Source: Phalacrocorax aristotelis (Eukaryota; Chordata; Aves; Suliformes; Phalacrocoracidae). From it: a DNA stretch of 64,000 nucleotides. Below, in pieces: positions 39,301 to 47,415 of this stretch. The stretch lies in contig NC_134283.1 in assembly GCF_949628215.1 (NCBI RefSeq), forward strand, positions 12,523,638 through 12,587,637, read 5' to 3'. Position 1 is the stretch's first letter; each line of letters begins with the position of its first letter. The position numbers were made by a program, and so were the translations under genes. The notes under the pieces are model-generated. The model had not been told where the DNA came from. It saw only the letters and a list, made by a program, of their open reading frames with translations, and made no database searches.

Positions 39301-41663
39301 GCATGACATCATACGGTATGGAATATCCCATGGGTCGGCAGTCCTGGCTGTATTCTGAGAGAATAATTTTTCCAAAATTATTTCTCTCTTGTGGAATTCA
39401 GTAGAATCTGGTACTATGCTACACTACTTTTAAACACCTACAAGAAATGATGAAACCTATATAAGCCATATGCAACCCCAAACACGTAAGGAAGTGCTGC
39501 TGAATGGAAATACAGAAGCATCATCTTATTTGTAAATCTCGCTTGAGTTGCACAGAAGTAAACAAAGAGCAATCCTTGAGTTTAAAAAACACCAGCATAC
39601 CTCTAATACCAAGACTTCCATGTTTCTCAGCTACAGTCTTCCTCAACACTACTGTAAAAGAACAATAAATGTTTGCTTAACCATTTTTAAAGCCATCATT
39701 TGATTTGAAACATATCTAAAGAGAATATACCTAAAGCAAGCCTACAGATTTTTGTTACTAGTCTCAGGAACATTAGCAACAGGAGTTGCTACAAGGAGGA
39801 ACAGCAACAGATTTACAGGTTTTAAAGGGTTCAAACCAGTCTTCTTAATGAGGCACTACATTAAAGCCTAATTAAGATTTGCCATCCACACTTACTTATA
39901 TACAACCACACCTATTTTTAGTACTCCACAACACACCTGTTATCCTTAACCTACTTACAGTACATAGCTGCTTATCTTACATTCAAAGGTCAACAGAAAT
40001 AGGCTGATTGAAGACAAGGGTTGCTACAATCTATCTACATGACCAAGTGTACAGAAACACCAGAGCAAAATGCTTACACCATTAAAAAAAACTAACACAA
40101 AAGAACAGTCTCAACCTTAGCAAACAATTTTAACATAACAGAGGTTTTTACTGGTATTTCACATCATATTCATCTGCATTTGTACATATTGTACCTAGGA
40201 ATTACAATGGAATAATAAACTACCCGCAGATTGAAGTAATTTGGATTTCATTTTGACACAACCCAGCACACCACAATATCATCACGACAGTGTCTAGCAT
40301 CTTAGAAGAATTGACACTGGAAGTAGGTGCCAAGTAAAACGTTTTGGGAGACGAAAGTCACACTGGCCTTTCACTTCCACAGCTAGTGTTGAACAAGTCA
40401 GTGCTAAATAAGAAGCAATACAGCTACACTCTGGAAAACAGGTCTTACAAGGAGCGGCTGAGGGAACTGCAGTTGTTTAGCCTGGAAAAGAGGAGGCTGA
40501 GGGGAGACCTTATCGCTCTCTACAACTACCTGAAAGGAGGTTGTAGCGAGGTGAGTGTTGGTCTCTTCTCCCAAGTCACTAGTGATAGGATGAGAGGAAA
40601 CAGCATCAGGCTGCATCTGGGGAGGTTTAGACTGGACATTAGGAAAAATGTCTGTACTGAAAGAGTGGTCAGGCATTGGCACAGGCTGCCCAGAGAGGTG
40701 GCAGAGTCACCATCCCTGGGGGTGTTCAGAAAACATGTAGATGTGGCCCTTCAGGGCATGGTTTAGGAGACATGGTAGTATTGGGTTGGTGGTTAGACTT
40801 GATGATCCTAGAGGTCAAAAGACCTCTAGGTCTTCTGGTTGAAAAGACCTTAAGGTTGGAAAACCAAACTTAATGAGTCTATGATTCTAAAACTAGCAAC
40901 ATGCTTTGCTAAGAGATGGCACTAATTATTCCCAGCTTGACACTACAAGGAAACAGCTGTAACTATTTTGGAATCTTTACCTAACATCATGTAACACAAG
41001 CATACCATCCAGGGTACACTTAAGTCTCTAATGCTACACTATATTATACTGTAACATGAGATGCATAGTGCTGCCTTAGACACTTTAAAAAATATATACT
41101 TTTATTGCAGGAATAACATGAGGAGCTTCAATAACCTCTCATAATCTCTCAGTTTGTTAAGTACAAAACCAATACATAACTTATCAAAGTATCAAGGATA
41201 AAGCACACCCACATAAAAGGCTAGCTCTCTTAACATATTCATAATAGCAACATACTAAGAACTAAATAACACAAATGCTTGCTCAAATCCCATACCCAAC
41301 ATTAAGGATATTTACCTTGAAAAGATTCAAGAGATTATTAAACTGCTCACCTCCAACTGCTACCCTAAGAAAAACATAACAAAGGTAAGAAGACAAGATA
41401 AAAGGATGCCTCTCCAACAACACAAATCTGGTATAAACATTCCTAGAAAAAACAACCAACCCACTATCCCAGCAGTCCATCCATAAAAACCCACACTTAA
41501 CAGGCACAGATCAAGGAAAGAAGAGCACAATAAAAAGTGAAAGACTACGAAGAAGATATGTTTTCTGCTTTTTTCCCTCCTCCCCCCAGCTTCCTTAACA
41601 TTCTGCCTTAGCTTCACGCTCTCCCTCGTAAAAACACCCCCTCACCTCAACCAACAGCACCAT
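5494..41663 (-). CDS. TDRD12: TDRD12, Tudor-domain piRNA-pathway protein, complete (29 coding exons, 1,246 aa)
   Basis: Translated exons align end to end with TDRD12, the vertebrate relative of fly Yb proteins, needed in germ cells for secondary piRNA production and transposon silencing. Exons, 5' to 3': 41646–41663, 38275–38436, 37836–37972, 36285–36404, 34861–34916, 33320–33405, 32055–32253, 31349–31425, 29750–29808, 28935–28995, 27686–27790, 27110–27295, 26263–26416, 24063–24190, 22166–22357, 20965–21093, 20333–20447, 19330–19454, 19023–19243, 18153–18252, 16010–16197, 15482–15692, 14856–14948, 13485–13654, 9161–9385, 6333–6446, 6095–6248, 5935–6004, 5494–5579. Every intron is GT–AG and every phase joins, for 3,741 coding bases. 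Order: Tudor 1, helicase-like core, CCCH finger, Tudor 2, CS/p23-like tail. The start (MVLLVE, then IEDPGCFW) matches human [16 protein letters not shown]; an in-frame ATG at 41819 would add 52 unsupported residues. Length fits mammalian long forms. Extra exons that keep frame cannot be excluded. Confidence 0.93.
8315..8395. repeat. A/C-rich low-complexity tract
   Basis: Runs of A and C with almost no T or G (for example CAAACCCCCCACAAAAACAA) inside TDRD12 intron 25. It is simple-sequence DNA without a repeat unit of fixed length. Confidence 0.7.
8819..8831 (+). repeat. Poly-G run of 13 bases
   Basis: A G homopolymer in TDRD12 intron 25, followed by a GACACACGGGACA-like imperfect repeat (8,832–8,865). 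Confidence 0.85.
10665..10765 (+). repeat. Direct repeat, left copy (pair with 11,895–11,990)
   Basis: Shares a diverged stretch of about 95 bases with 11,895–11,990 in the same orientation. The best-matched core reads CATATTCTGCAACAAGGAGA here and CACATTCTGCAACAGGGAGA there, followed in both by GAA, CCTGCAAAA and CCACAC-like ends. Upstream, both have TGAAGCA and ACCAACA in register. I do not recognise the family. The pair could be an old tandem duplication or two copies of an ancient dispersed repeat. Confidence 0.55.
11895..11990 (+). repeat. Direct repeat, right copy (pair with 10,665–10,765)
   Basis: This is the right-hand partner of the repeat at 10,665–10,765, about 1.2 kb away in the same intron and the same orientation. 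Similarity fades beyond the stated ends. Confidence 0.55.
12975..12999 (+). repeat. Poly-G run of 25 bases
   Basis: An uninterrupted G homopolymer in TDRD12 intron 24, followed by GAGAAAAAAAGAG. Such runs are length-polymorphic and prone to sequencing error, so the exact length is uncertain. Confidence 0.9.
13485..16197 (-). CDS. TDRD12: TDRD12 exons 21–24: second (extended) Tudor domain
   Basis: Residues about 811–1030. Exon 21 begins [18 protein letters not shown], the entry strand of an extended Tudor domain, followed by the long helix [14 protein letters not shown]. Exon 22 has [20 protein letters not shown] and [20 protein letters not shown], the barrel core. Exon 23 has [20 protein letters not shown] and exon 24 has [20 protein letters not shown], all near-collinear with human TDRD12. 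The acceptor of exon 22 (ACTCTATGAAG) has a modest pyrimidine tract; it was chosen because the CAG seven bases further in would put a stop in frame. Confidence 0.9.
14531..14707 (-). mobile_element. CR1 LINE 3'-end fragment in TDRD12 intron 23
   Basis: Starts with ATCACAGAATGGTTAAGGTT and continues with GGAAGGGACCTCTGGAGGTC and CAACCCCCTTGCTCAAGC. That is the reverse complement of the CR1 3' untranslated tail, a very common short form in bird genomes. It is inserted in the same orientation as TDRD12 and lies about 150 bases from exon 23. Confidence 0.92.
18153..19243 (-). CDS. TDRD12: TDRD12 exons 19–20: end of lobe 2 and CCCH-type zinc finger
   Basis: Residues about 704–810. Exon 19 has [20 protein letters not shown], as in the human protein, then a charged helix ([12 protein letters not shown]). 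Across the exon 19/20 junction lies C767-x8-C776-x5-C782-x3-H786 (from [11 protein letters not shown] through VCPDRH), exactly the spacing of CCCH zinc fingers that bind RNA. The human protein has the same four ligands in the same spacing as I recall it. The finger sits between the helicase-like core and the second Tudor domain, and its codons are split by an intron in phase 2. Confidence 0.85.
18577..18616. repeat. Two-copy 20-base tandem duplication
   Basis: CACTACTTACAACCCAGTTA is followed directly by CACTACTTACAATCCAGTTA, with one mismatch. It lies in TDRD12 intron 19 and looks like a local slippage duplication. Confidence 0.8.
19330..27790 (-). CDS. TDRD12: TDRD12 exons 11–18: degenerate DEAD-box helicase core
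   Basis: Residues about 326–703 cover both RecA-like lobes. Exon 12 has [20 protein letters not shown] where DEAD-box proteins carry motif I; the usual GKT lysine is absent, with GND in its place. Exon 13 has [15 protein letters not shown] (motif Ia region). Exon 14 has [10 protein letters not shown] and [10 protein letters not shown], so motif II is DEIE at residues 504–507. Exon 15 has [15 protein letters not shown] in place of motif III. Exons 16–18 form lobe 2 ([35 protein letters not shown]), where the arginine-rich HRxGR of motif VI is not visible. Human TDRD12 is degenerate in the same places, so this is a family trait and not local decay. RNA clamping or scaffolding fits better than ATP-driven unwinding; that is inference. 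Confidence 0.88.
24680..24755. repeat. TA/TG-rich degenerate microsatellite
   Basis: Alternating TATG/TGTATA units followed by AAACACACAC, in TDRD12 intron 13. No fixed unit can be counted reliably. Confidence 0.6.
25395..25912 (-). mobile_element. ERVL-like solo LTR, old, in TDRD12 intron 13
   Basis: On the minus strand this matches the LTR at 50,934–51,468 along most of its length. It shares the block with the plus-strand text GGTCAGCAGTCCAGGCTGTC and the block ending GAGAATTAACTCCATCCCTG, which reverse-complements the start of the other copy (AGAATTAATTTTC). The left edge carries the end with GTGGCCAGCAGCTAAAAG. Strong divergence marks it as an old fossil. No internal retroviral region flanks it, so it is a solo LTR. 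It lies in the same sense as TDRD12. Confidence 0.75.
26690..26752 (+). mobile_element. Short CR1 3'-end remnant in TDRD12 intron 12
   Basis: The stretch with TTGTACTAGGCAATTTCCAG, AGGTCCCTTACAACTTCAAC and GATTCTGTTTCTGTG resembles the last 60 bases of CR1 (tRGATGATCT…GAGGTCCCTTCCAACC…ATTCTGTG). The match is imperfect, indicating an old insertion. Confidence 0.6.
28130..28892 (-). mobile_element. Avian ERV LTR remnant in TDRD12 intron 10
   Basis: Begins TGTGGTGGGTTGGCCTCTGC on the plus strand and ends near CAAAACCTTCCATGTACGCA, with CTTTCTTAAATATGTTTTCA and TGGTTGGCTCAGCTTTGGCC inside. This resembles an LTR family frequent in bird genomes, read from its minus strand. It shares the CATGGGT…ATAAGGACAG block with the other LTRs of the window but is otherwise a different, longer subfamily. 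It is broken and diverged; I see no internal region. Its right edge lies about 45 bases from TDRD12 exon 10. Confidence 0.72.
28935..34916 (-). CDS. TDRD12: TDRD12 exons 5–10: linker between Tudor 1 and helicase core
   Basis: Residues about 146–325. Exon 5 has [15 protein letters not shown] and exon 6 has [15 protein letters not shown], both close to the human protein. Exons 7–10 are serine-, threonine- and glutamate-rich, with only patches of similarity such as [16 protein letters not shown] in exon 7. This is the fast-evolving, probably disordered part of the protein. The short exons (56–199 bases) were placed by splice sites and phase. Exons 8, 9 and 10 rest mostly on phase and open frame rather than on recognised similarity, so they are the least certain of the model. 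Confidence 0.75.
36285..38436 (-). CDS. TDRD12: TDRD12 exons 2–4: N-terminal Tudor domain
   Basis: Residues about 7–145. Exon 2 opens with [13 protein letters not shown] and ends at VEEGQ. Exon 3 carries [15 protein letters not shown] and [13 protein letters not shown], the beta-barrel strands with aromatic positions typical of Tudor folds that bind dimethylarginine on PIWI proteins. Exon 4 continues with [19 protein letters not shown], the helix and strand that follow the barrel in extended Tudor domains. Similarity to the human protein is strong along all three exons. Which aromatic-cage residues bind ligand cannot be judged from sequence alone. Confidence 0.88.
38958..39365 (-). mobile_element. 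ERVL-like LTR fragment in TDRD12 intron 1
   Basis: Starts TTGTGGGTTAGCACTAGCAG and contains ACTCATGGGTTGATATAAA, AGGTAAAGCAAAAGCTGTGC and ATGACATCATACGGTATGGA, then stops after GGCAGTCCTGGCTGTATTCT. It is the reverse complement of roughly the 3' three-quarters of the family seen whole at 50,934–51,468 and lacks the rest. It is a fossil of middle age in the same sense as TDRD12. Confidence 0.82.
40428..40890 (+). mobile_element. CR1 LINE 3' fragment in TDRD12 intron 1
   Basis: The frame encodes the C-terminal end of CR1 pol ([20 protein letters not shown], then [12 protein letters not shown] and [20 protein letters not shown]). It is followed by a 3' tail with GACTTGATGATCCTAGAGG and TATGATTCTA. 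It is very similar to 49,870–50,267, so both belong to the same CR1 subfamily. It is strongly 5'-truncated and antisense to TDRD12. Confidence 0.92.
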
Positions 41664-41761
41664 AGCCTCAAGTGCCCAGTCACACCCTACACACACTGCC
41701 TCTCCGCTCCCTAGAACCCTCCAGAAACACCCAGGCCTTCCGCCTTCAAGGCCACGCCCCG

Positions 41762-41773
41762 TGCGCAAGCGCA
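41762..41773. promoter_or_regulatory. NRF1-type site TGCGCAAGCGCA
   Basis: A perfect match to the NRF1 consensus YGCGCANGCGCR, about 100 bases upstream of the TDRD12 ATG. A partial second copy (TGCGCATGAG) follows at about 41,783–41,792. NRF1 is a methylation-sensitive activator that drives many CpG-island promoters, including germline genes. Confidence 0.65.
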
Positions 41774-41881
41774 CTCTGCCGAATGCGCATGAGTACGCGG
41801 GCGGTGGGCTGTGGTGCATGGCCAGAGGGGGCTCTGACGTACGTGTGCTGGGCAGGTACCCTCCCCTGCCGAGAGGGGGCG

Positions 41882-41914
41882 GGGCCGGGCCGGGCCGGGC
41901 CGGGCCGGGCCGGA
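41882..41914. repeat. GGGCC pentanucleotide microsatellite
   Basis: About six consecutive GGGCC/GCCGG units in the TDRD12 promoter island, directly after a GC box. It is likely length-variable. Confidence 0.85.
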
Positions 41915-41959
41915 CCCGCGTCCCTCGGAGCGAGGTGAGGGCGCTGTAATGGTGCTTTC

Positions 41960-41966
41960 ACGGTTA
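41960..41966 (-). promoter_or_regulatory. MYB-type site TAACCGT upstream of TDRD12
   Basis: The minus strand reads TAACCGT, a full match to the MYB core YAACNG with the favoured flank, about 300 bases upstream of the TDRD12 ATG. A-MYB (MYBL1) is known to switch on piRNA-pathway genes in mouse and rooster spermatocytes, which makes this short site plausible. A 7-base match alone is weak evidence. Confidence 0.45.
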
Positions 41967-42249
41967 TTCTAGTGTATTGCTGTGGCAAAGGAGCCTTAGG
42001 CTACTCTTGCCTCTCTGCCGTTCCCACCCCAGGCTTGGAGGGGCGAGGCGCATCGTGCAGCACCGGTGGTACCTCAGGCTGAGCGGGAAGAGGCTCGACA
42101 GGACGGCGGTGAAGGTGGTGGGCTGGGGCTGCTCCTGTGGCGGTGGCTTCCCGAGGCAGGGTCGTGTTCCGCACCCTGAAGTGGCAACAGCCGGGGCTTC
42201 TGCGGCACGCGTTTTCCTTAAGTGGAGCGTTTTCTTGAAAGGTGTGTAA

Positions 42250-43194
42250 AATTGGGCACATGGGGAGAAAGTGCACCTGGCGCTTCCCTATGGGAGTTCA
42301 GCTATGCTACTTTAGATATCCACAACAGAAAGCATCTGTTGTAAATGTCCCATAGCATTTAGGGCTTAAAAAGAGCGTTCAGTCTCACATCTCAAGCTAC
42401 TTTTTTTTTGTTTTCTTTTTTTAATTCACTCTGTTGTACACTATCCATTCAGGCTTTAAAAAAAGGTGGTTTAGGCCTGATTTAGTTTTGCACAAGGCTG
42501 CATAGACGTGCTGCCAGCCCAAAGGAAAGGGATGAAACGTGCACCTGGGAAATATAAGCCTGCCTGTTTGGGTAGAAGGCTGTACTTAAGAGTGGCACAA
42601 TATTTTGAAACTACAGCTTTAATCATCAATATTTTAAACTTAAAATGTATTTACTGTCTGTATATTCTAAGCCATTTATGCTTGCATTTAACGATTGTCA
42701 TAACTTTCTATGTAAAAGAGTATATTTTTGTTACTTTTTTTGTCCTTTGGCCTTCAAACTCCCCCTACTGGACCGTTTTGGTTTTGTTGGTGGAAAAAAA
42801 AAAGTTAAAGGAGACAAAGATGGGGCCACAGACTGTTTGCTGAAGTTATGGATTTAGCATTGAAGTAACTGTTTTTGGCACACAGCAGAACTTGTATTAG
42901 AATTAAAGGCATAATGTACAGCAACACACAGATGTGTAAAAGCTTATGTAGGAATCTAAACTGTATCTACATTGCTGAGTAATTTCTTTCTGAAAAATAT
43001 TTTCTCCTAATAGCTACTTTCTACCGCAAAAGTAAACTGGTAGAACAACGATAAGGTACAGAACAATAAAAAAATAATCAGGAAAGCTCTGCAGCAACTA
43101 TGAAAGACTGTATTGCAAAATCAAAGCAGTTGCAGACTGGATAATTTCTTAATTTTTTGTATTTTCTTATATATATTGTTTTGTATATTTGAAT
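42250..43194. other. Gene-free spacer between the TDRD12 promoter and a CR1
   Basis: AT-rich DNA with T-runs near 42,402–42,425. A plus-strand open frame of 111 codons (42,508–42,843) has no recognisable similarity, no splice support and A/T-driven composition, so I do not call it a gene. Confidence 0.45.
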
Positions 43195-45342
43195 TCATGA
43201 TCTTGAGGGATATGGGCCAGATGAAGAGTAAAGTGGAGAATCTGAATTTTAGGAGAGTGAACTTCCAGTTGTTTTAGGAACTAGTGGATGGGAGCCCTTG
43301 GGAAACTTCCCTTGGTGATAAAGGAGCAGAAGAGAGCTGGGAGCTCTTTAAGGATGTTTTTCTTAAAGTACGAAAGCTCTTGATGTCCATGTGTAAGAAA
43401 TCAGGCAAGGAAGGCAGGACACTGGTATAAATGAGTAAGGCCCTCCTGGTTATACTGAAGTGCAAGAAGGAAATGCATAGGAACTGGAAGCAGGAATAGG
43501 TAATCCATATCGAAGAATATAGGGATGCTGCTTGGGTGTATAGAATGGGATGAGGAGAGCTAAGGCACAGCTAGAGCTGAATTTGGCAACGGATGTGAAG
43601 CGTAATAAAGTATCGTACAGGTATGTTAGTCAGAAAAGGAGAATTTAAGAAAATGTATACATCCCCAGACCTCTGATAAATAAGATGGGAGATCTAGTGA
43701 CCACCCACACGAAGATGGCTGAGGTACTCAAAAATTATTTTTTGCCTCGGTTTTCACTGGCAGTCACTCTTCCCACATCTTGCAAGTCCCTGAACCTCAA
43801 GGTGGGGAATAAAGTCTCTTCCATTGTGAGAGAAGACCAAGTGTAGGACTCTCTGAGGAAACTGAACGTAGACAAGTCCATGGGACCTGATGAGAGGCAT
43901 CCCGGGGTCCTGAGAGAACTGGCAGATGCCGTTGCTAAGCCACTCTCATCATATTCCAAAAGTTGTGGCAGTCAGGCAAAGTCCCCAGTGACTGGAGAAA
44001 AGGGAATATCACACCTGTTTTTACAAAGGAGAACCCTGGGAACTATGGACCAGTCAGCCTCACCTCTGTGCCTGGTAAGATCATGTAACAGATCCTCCTG
44101 GAAGCTATGTTGAAGCATATGGAAGACAGGGAGGTGATTCAAGACAGCCTACATGGTTTCACCACGGGCAAATAGTGCCTGACTAATCTAGTGGCCTTCT
44201 ACAAGGGAGTGACTGTATCAGTGGACAAGGGAAGAGCAACCAGGACTTCTGTAATGCCCTTGACATAGTGCCCATTCTTGCCTTTAAATTGGAGTGAGAT
44301 GGATTTGATGGATAAGGAATCAGCTGGATGGCCACATCCAAAGAGTTACAGTTAATGGCTCAATGTCTAAATGGAAACCAGTAATGAGTGGTGTCCCTCA
44401 AGGGTCCATAGTGGGACCAGTACTTCATTAGTATTCATTATCTTAATTAATGACATAGCAAGCTTGCAGATGATACCAAGCAGAGGGGCACAGTTGGTAT
44501 GCCATCTGGAGGGACCTTGACAGGTGTGAGAAGTGGGCCCATGTGAAATTCATCAAATTAAAGAAGGCCAAGTGCAAGCTCCTGTACCTGGGTTGGGGTA
44601 ATTGCCAGTACCAGTACAGACTGGGTGGTGAAAGGATTGAGAGTGGCCCTGCAGAGAAGGACTTGGGGGTACTGGTGGATGAAAAATTGGACATGAGCCA
44701 ACAATGTGTGCTTGCAGCCCAGAAAGCCTGTTGTATCCTGAGCTGCATAAAAAGAAGCATAGCCAACAGGTTGAGGGAGGTGATTATCCCCTTTACTCTG
44801 CTCTCATGAGACCCCATCTCAAGTACTGTGTTCAGCTCTAGAGTGCCCTGTACAAGAAAGACATGGACCTGCTTGAGTGAATCCAGAGGCAGGCCACAAA
44901 TATGGCTCCAGAGGGCTGGAGCACCTCTCCTGTGAAGAAAGGCTGAGAGAGTTGATTTGATTTGGCCTGAAGAAGAGAAGGCTCTGGGGAAACCTTATTG
45001 TTGCCTTTCAATACTTAAAGGGGGCTTAAAAGAAAGATGGAGAGAGCCTTTGTACCAGGGCCTGTAGTGACTGCACAAGGTTTGGTAATGGTTTTAAACT
45101 GAAAGAGAGTAGATTTAGATTGGACACATGGAAGAATTTTTTTACAGTGAGGGTGGTGAGACACTGGAACAGGTTGCCCAGAGAGGTTGTGGATGTCCCA
45201 CCACTGGAAGTGTTCAAGGCCAGGTTGGGTGGGGCTTTGAGCAACGTGATGTAATGAAAGATGTTCCTGCCATGTCAGGGGTCCTGGATTAGATGATCTA
45301 TAAAAGGTCCCTTCCAACCCAAACCATTCTATGATTCTATTA
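43195..45342 (+). mobile_element. CR1 LINE, longest copy in the window, inactive
   Basis: Starts in the segment between endonuclease and reverse transcriptase (NFQLF-like, then DKGAEESWELFKDVF near 43,316–43,362). It runs through the RT (MGPDERHPGVLRELAD near 43,880–43,927; ADDT near 44,467) to the 3' tail (CCCTTCCAACCCAAACCATT, then CTATGATTCTATT, ending near 45,342). The C-terminal part is well kept between 44,543 and 44,809 ([20 protein letters not shown]). Numerous stops, frame changes and an apparent loss of sequence just before the ADD motif show that it is dead. It is a 5'-truncated intergenic copy. Confidence 0.92.
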
Positions 45343-46812
45343 CCAATAGGGTATTTGGTTTTTTTAAGCCTCTGTTGGCAGGAACAGAATAGAGTAGTTT
45401 ACCATTGTTGCTACACAACAATGATAAAATAGAAATAGTTTTGCAAGTGTTTCTCTGCCCCCCTTTCCTGGGCTGACAGAATAACCTTAATTTGCTGCAT
45501 TACTGTCTACCAGCTCAAAATAAGGATTCTTCATTCTACGCAGAAGGTAGAGAGAGCCCAACCAATACATCATCTTTATCAGTGCTGTATCTTGTTAAAT
45601 TTGTGCATGTTCTAATTTTAACTTGTAAAACAGCCTGGCAATTACTGGGATGACTTATGTTGTTCATTATGAATAAATAACTGAATAATTTTGAAGCCAA
45701 GATATTTTTTACTACAGATGCCACAGACATGATCTTTCCCTGTTGTTTTCCTAGTACTCGTGTCCAGTTTTAATCTCAAAAAGCTAAAAATCATGTAAGA
45801 CAGCCATACAGGGTACTTTCTTTGCTTTCTCTGCTTTCTATTTTAATTCTCCTGTTGTCTTTGTGTTCAGAAGAGTTAGCCAGAATATTCTGAAAGAAAT
45901 ACGTATACTGTATATTATGCAGTATAATAACATAACTCTTTCATATGATCGATGTTTAGCAGAGGTATACAAATTTCAGCAAGGTCTGCAAAACCAAGAA
46001 TGGTCTGAGCATGTTCAGAGAGAAAAGACATATTTTTCCAATCCAAATGAATGCTACAAACAATTCAATTTAATGACAATGTTGCAGAAGGTTTTAATTG
46101 AAATACAGAACAAAAGCTGAAACAAAGCTTTCTGAAGAACTGTACTGGCTAATCTCAGGTCATCATTCATTCTTCTTCCAGATAAAGAACTTACATCACT
46201 GCTCCATTTACTCTACTTATTGCACAGAAAAAGACAAAACCAACCAAACAAAAATCCAAAACAAAAAACCAAGCAGCAATCCTTCCTCTGAAATTCTTAT
46301 ATCTCAGATATATTTAGTAAAGTAGTTGAGAAGCAAAATGTGAGGTGTTGAAATATGGAAGTGGGTGTTTCCAAGGCACTACAATATTCCCTGAAGTTGC
46401 TGGTATCTTTTTGGAGCTAACCAATTTATTTTTCAATTTTTTAAAATTGTTAACAACTTGAAGGTAAAAAGAATGTTGAGAATGCACTCAATCTGATAGA
46501 TGGCTTAGTTTGTATAAATTGTTTCTGCCTTTGAAAACTGTGAAGTTTTGGATAGATTACAATTAGGAAAGAATTTAGGTATATTGAATATAAGAATTAA
46601 CTATTTTTTAAAAATTAATTTTAGCTTAATCTGTAATAAATCTATATATACATACATACTGTTTTTCCCCAAAATTAAAGAGGGAACAGACTGGAAGATG
46701 TCAGCAGACAAGAATGGGAGATTTAATTCATTCCTAGACACACAGTTGTCTAATGGATAACTTCAGGAAGCACAGTAAAAGAATTCTTCAACCACACTTA
46801 TTCTGAACGTAA
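45343..46812. other. Intergenic stretch downstream of NUDT19
   Basis: AT-rich DNA between the CR1 and the NUDT19 3' end. A plus-strand open frame of 85 codons (45,863–46,120) is not recognisable and has no other support. No further feature is seen. Confidence 0.45.
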
Positions 46813-46818
46813 TTTATT
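46813..46818 (-). terminator. NUDT19: NUDT19 candidate polyadenylation signal AATAAA
   Basis: Plus-strand TTTATT, about 370 bases beyond the NUDT19 stop. It is the first canonical hexamer that I found on the coding strand downstream of the stop. Confidence 0.45.
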
Positions 46819-47188
46819 CTTAAATTTTCGGTGAGAAAAGGACCTGTGTGACTCAAGAGACCAGTGTTGCAGCATATTCTGCGATTATTATGTAAGTAGA
46901 ATAAGGTGGTAATGTGTCGGTATAATTACCATCAAATCACATTTAAGTTAATAATTAAGTTGATGGTTAAGTTTTCAGTAGCCTCTAAACATTGTAACTG
47001 GCACAACTGTGCTATTTCAGAGACTCAAAAAATTAGGTACACGTAAATCTCAAACCACACACACACACAAAATCCTTTGGCAGCACCAAGGAATATTTTC
47101 CTGACTATTTGGCAATGATTAGAAAGGACCAAAAGCACAGTGAATATGTATGTAATTAAAAATATTCTAGCTTTAAACCAAAAAGATA

Positions 47189-47415
47189 TTATAATCTGCT
47201 GTTGTAACCTGAACAATCAGAGTTTATCATCAATGGATTAATGTGTTTATATTTTGCTTGAATATTAATGTAGACAGCAAGATTGTAGATGTTTTTTATT
47301 ACTATCCTGTGAAATACACTACCCTCCTTCATGAGATCTTCAACTTTCTTGTCTGTTGACATGATTATTTTCTTTTCTCCTGTATAATCTGGATCTTCTG
47401 GATATAACTCATCTC
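47189..47415 (-). CDS. NUDT19: NUDT19 exon 3 with peroxisomal targeting signal
   Basis: Follows a strong acceptor (TTTTCTGCCCCCAG). It encodes [15 protein letters not shown] and [17 protein letters not shown], then a diverged tail ([12 protein letters not shown], close to human VQPKYKHVYPK), ending in Ser-Arg-Leu and TAA at 47,189–47,191. SRL fits the PTS1 consensus (S/A/C)(K/R/H)(L/M). Confidence 0.92.

Larger units (their letters stand above)
41664..42200 (-). promoter_or_regulatory. TDRD12: TDRD12 CpG-island promoter
   Basis: GC- and CpG-rich sequence surrounds and precedes the TDRD12 start codon, in contrast with AT-rich flanks. It holds an NRF1-type palindrome, a GC box (GGGGGCGGGGCC near 41,875–41,886), a pentanucleotide repeat, a TGACGTA half-CRE near 41,834 and a MYB-type site. 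No TATA box stands at a useful distance. The start ATG context (GGCTATGG) is favourable. The exact transcription start cannot be placed. Confidence 0.7.

Noticed and set aside
41316-41364. A 49-base exon-like segment in TDRD12 intron 1 with a good acceptor (TTTTCTTAG) and donor (AAG|GTAAAT)
   Set aside because: Its length breaks the frame between exon 1 (phase 0) and exon 2 (phase 0), it has no ATG, and direct joining of MVLLVE to IEDPGCFW already matches the human protein. At most it is a cryptic exon.
42508-42843. A 111-codon plus-strand frame right of the TDRD12 promoter
   Set aside because: No similarity recognised, no splice or promoter context, and a composition typical of AT-rich intergenic DNA.
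45863-46120. An 85-codon frame downstream of NUDT19
   Set aside because: No recognised similarity; it lies in AT-rich intergenic DNA with no other gene signal.
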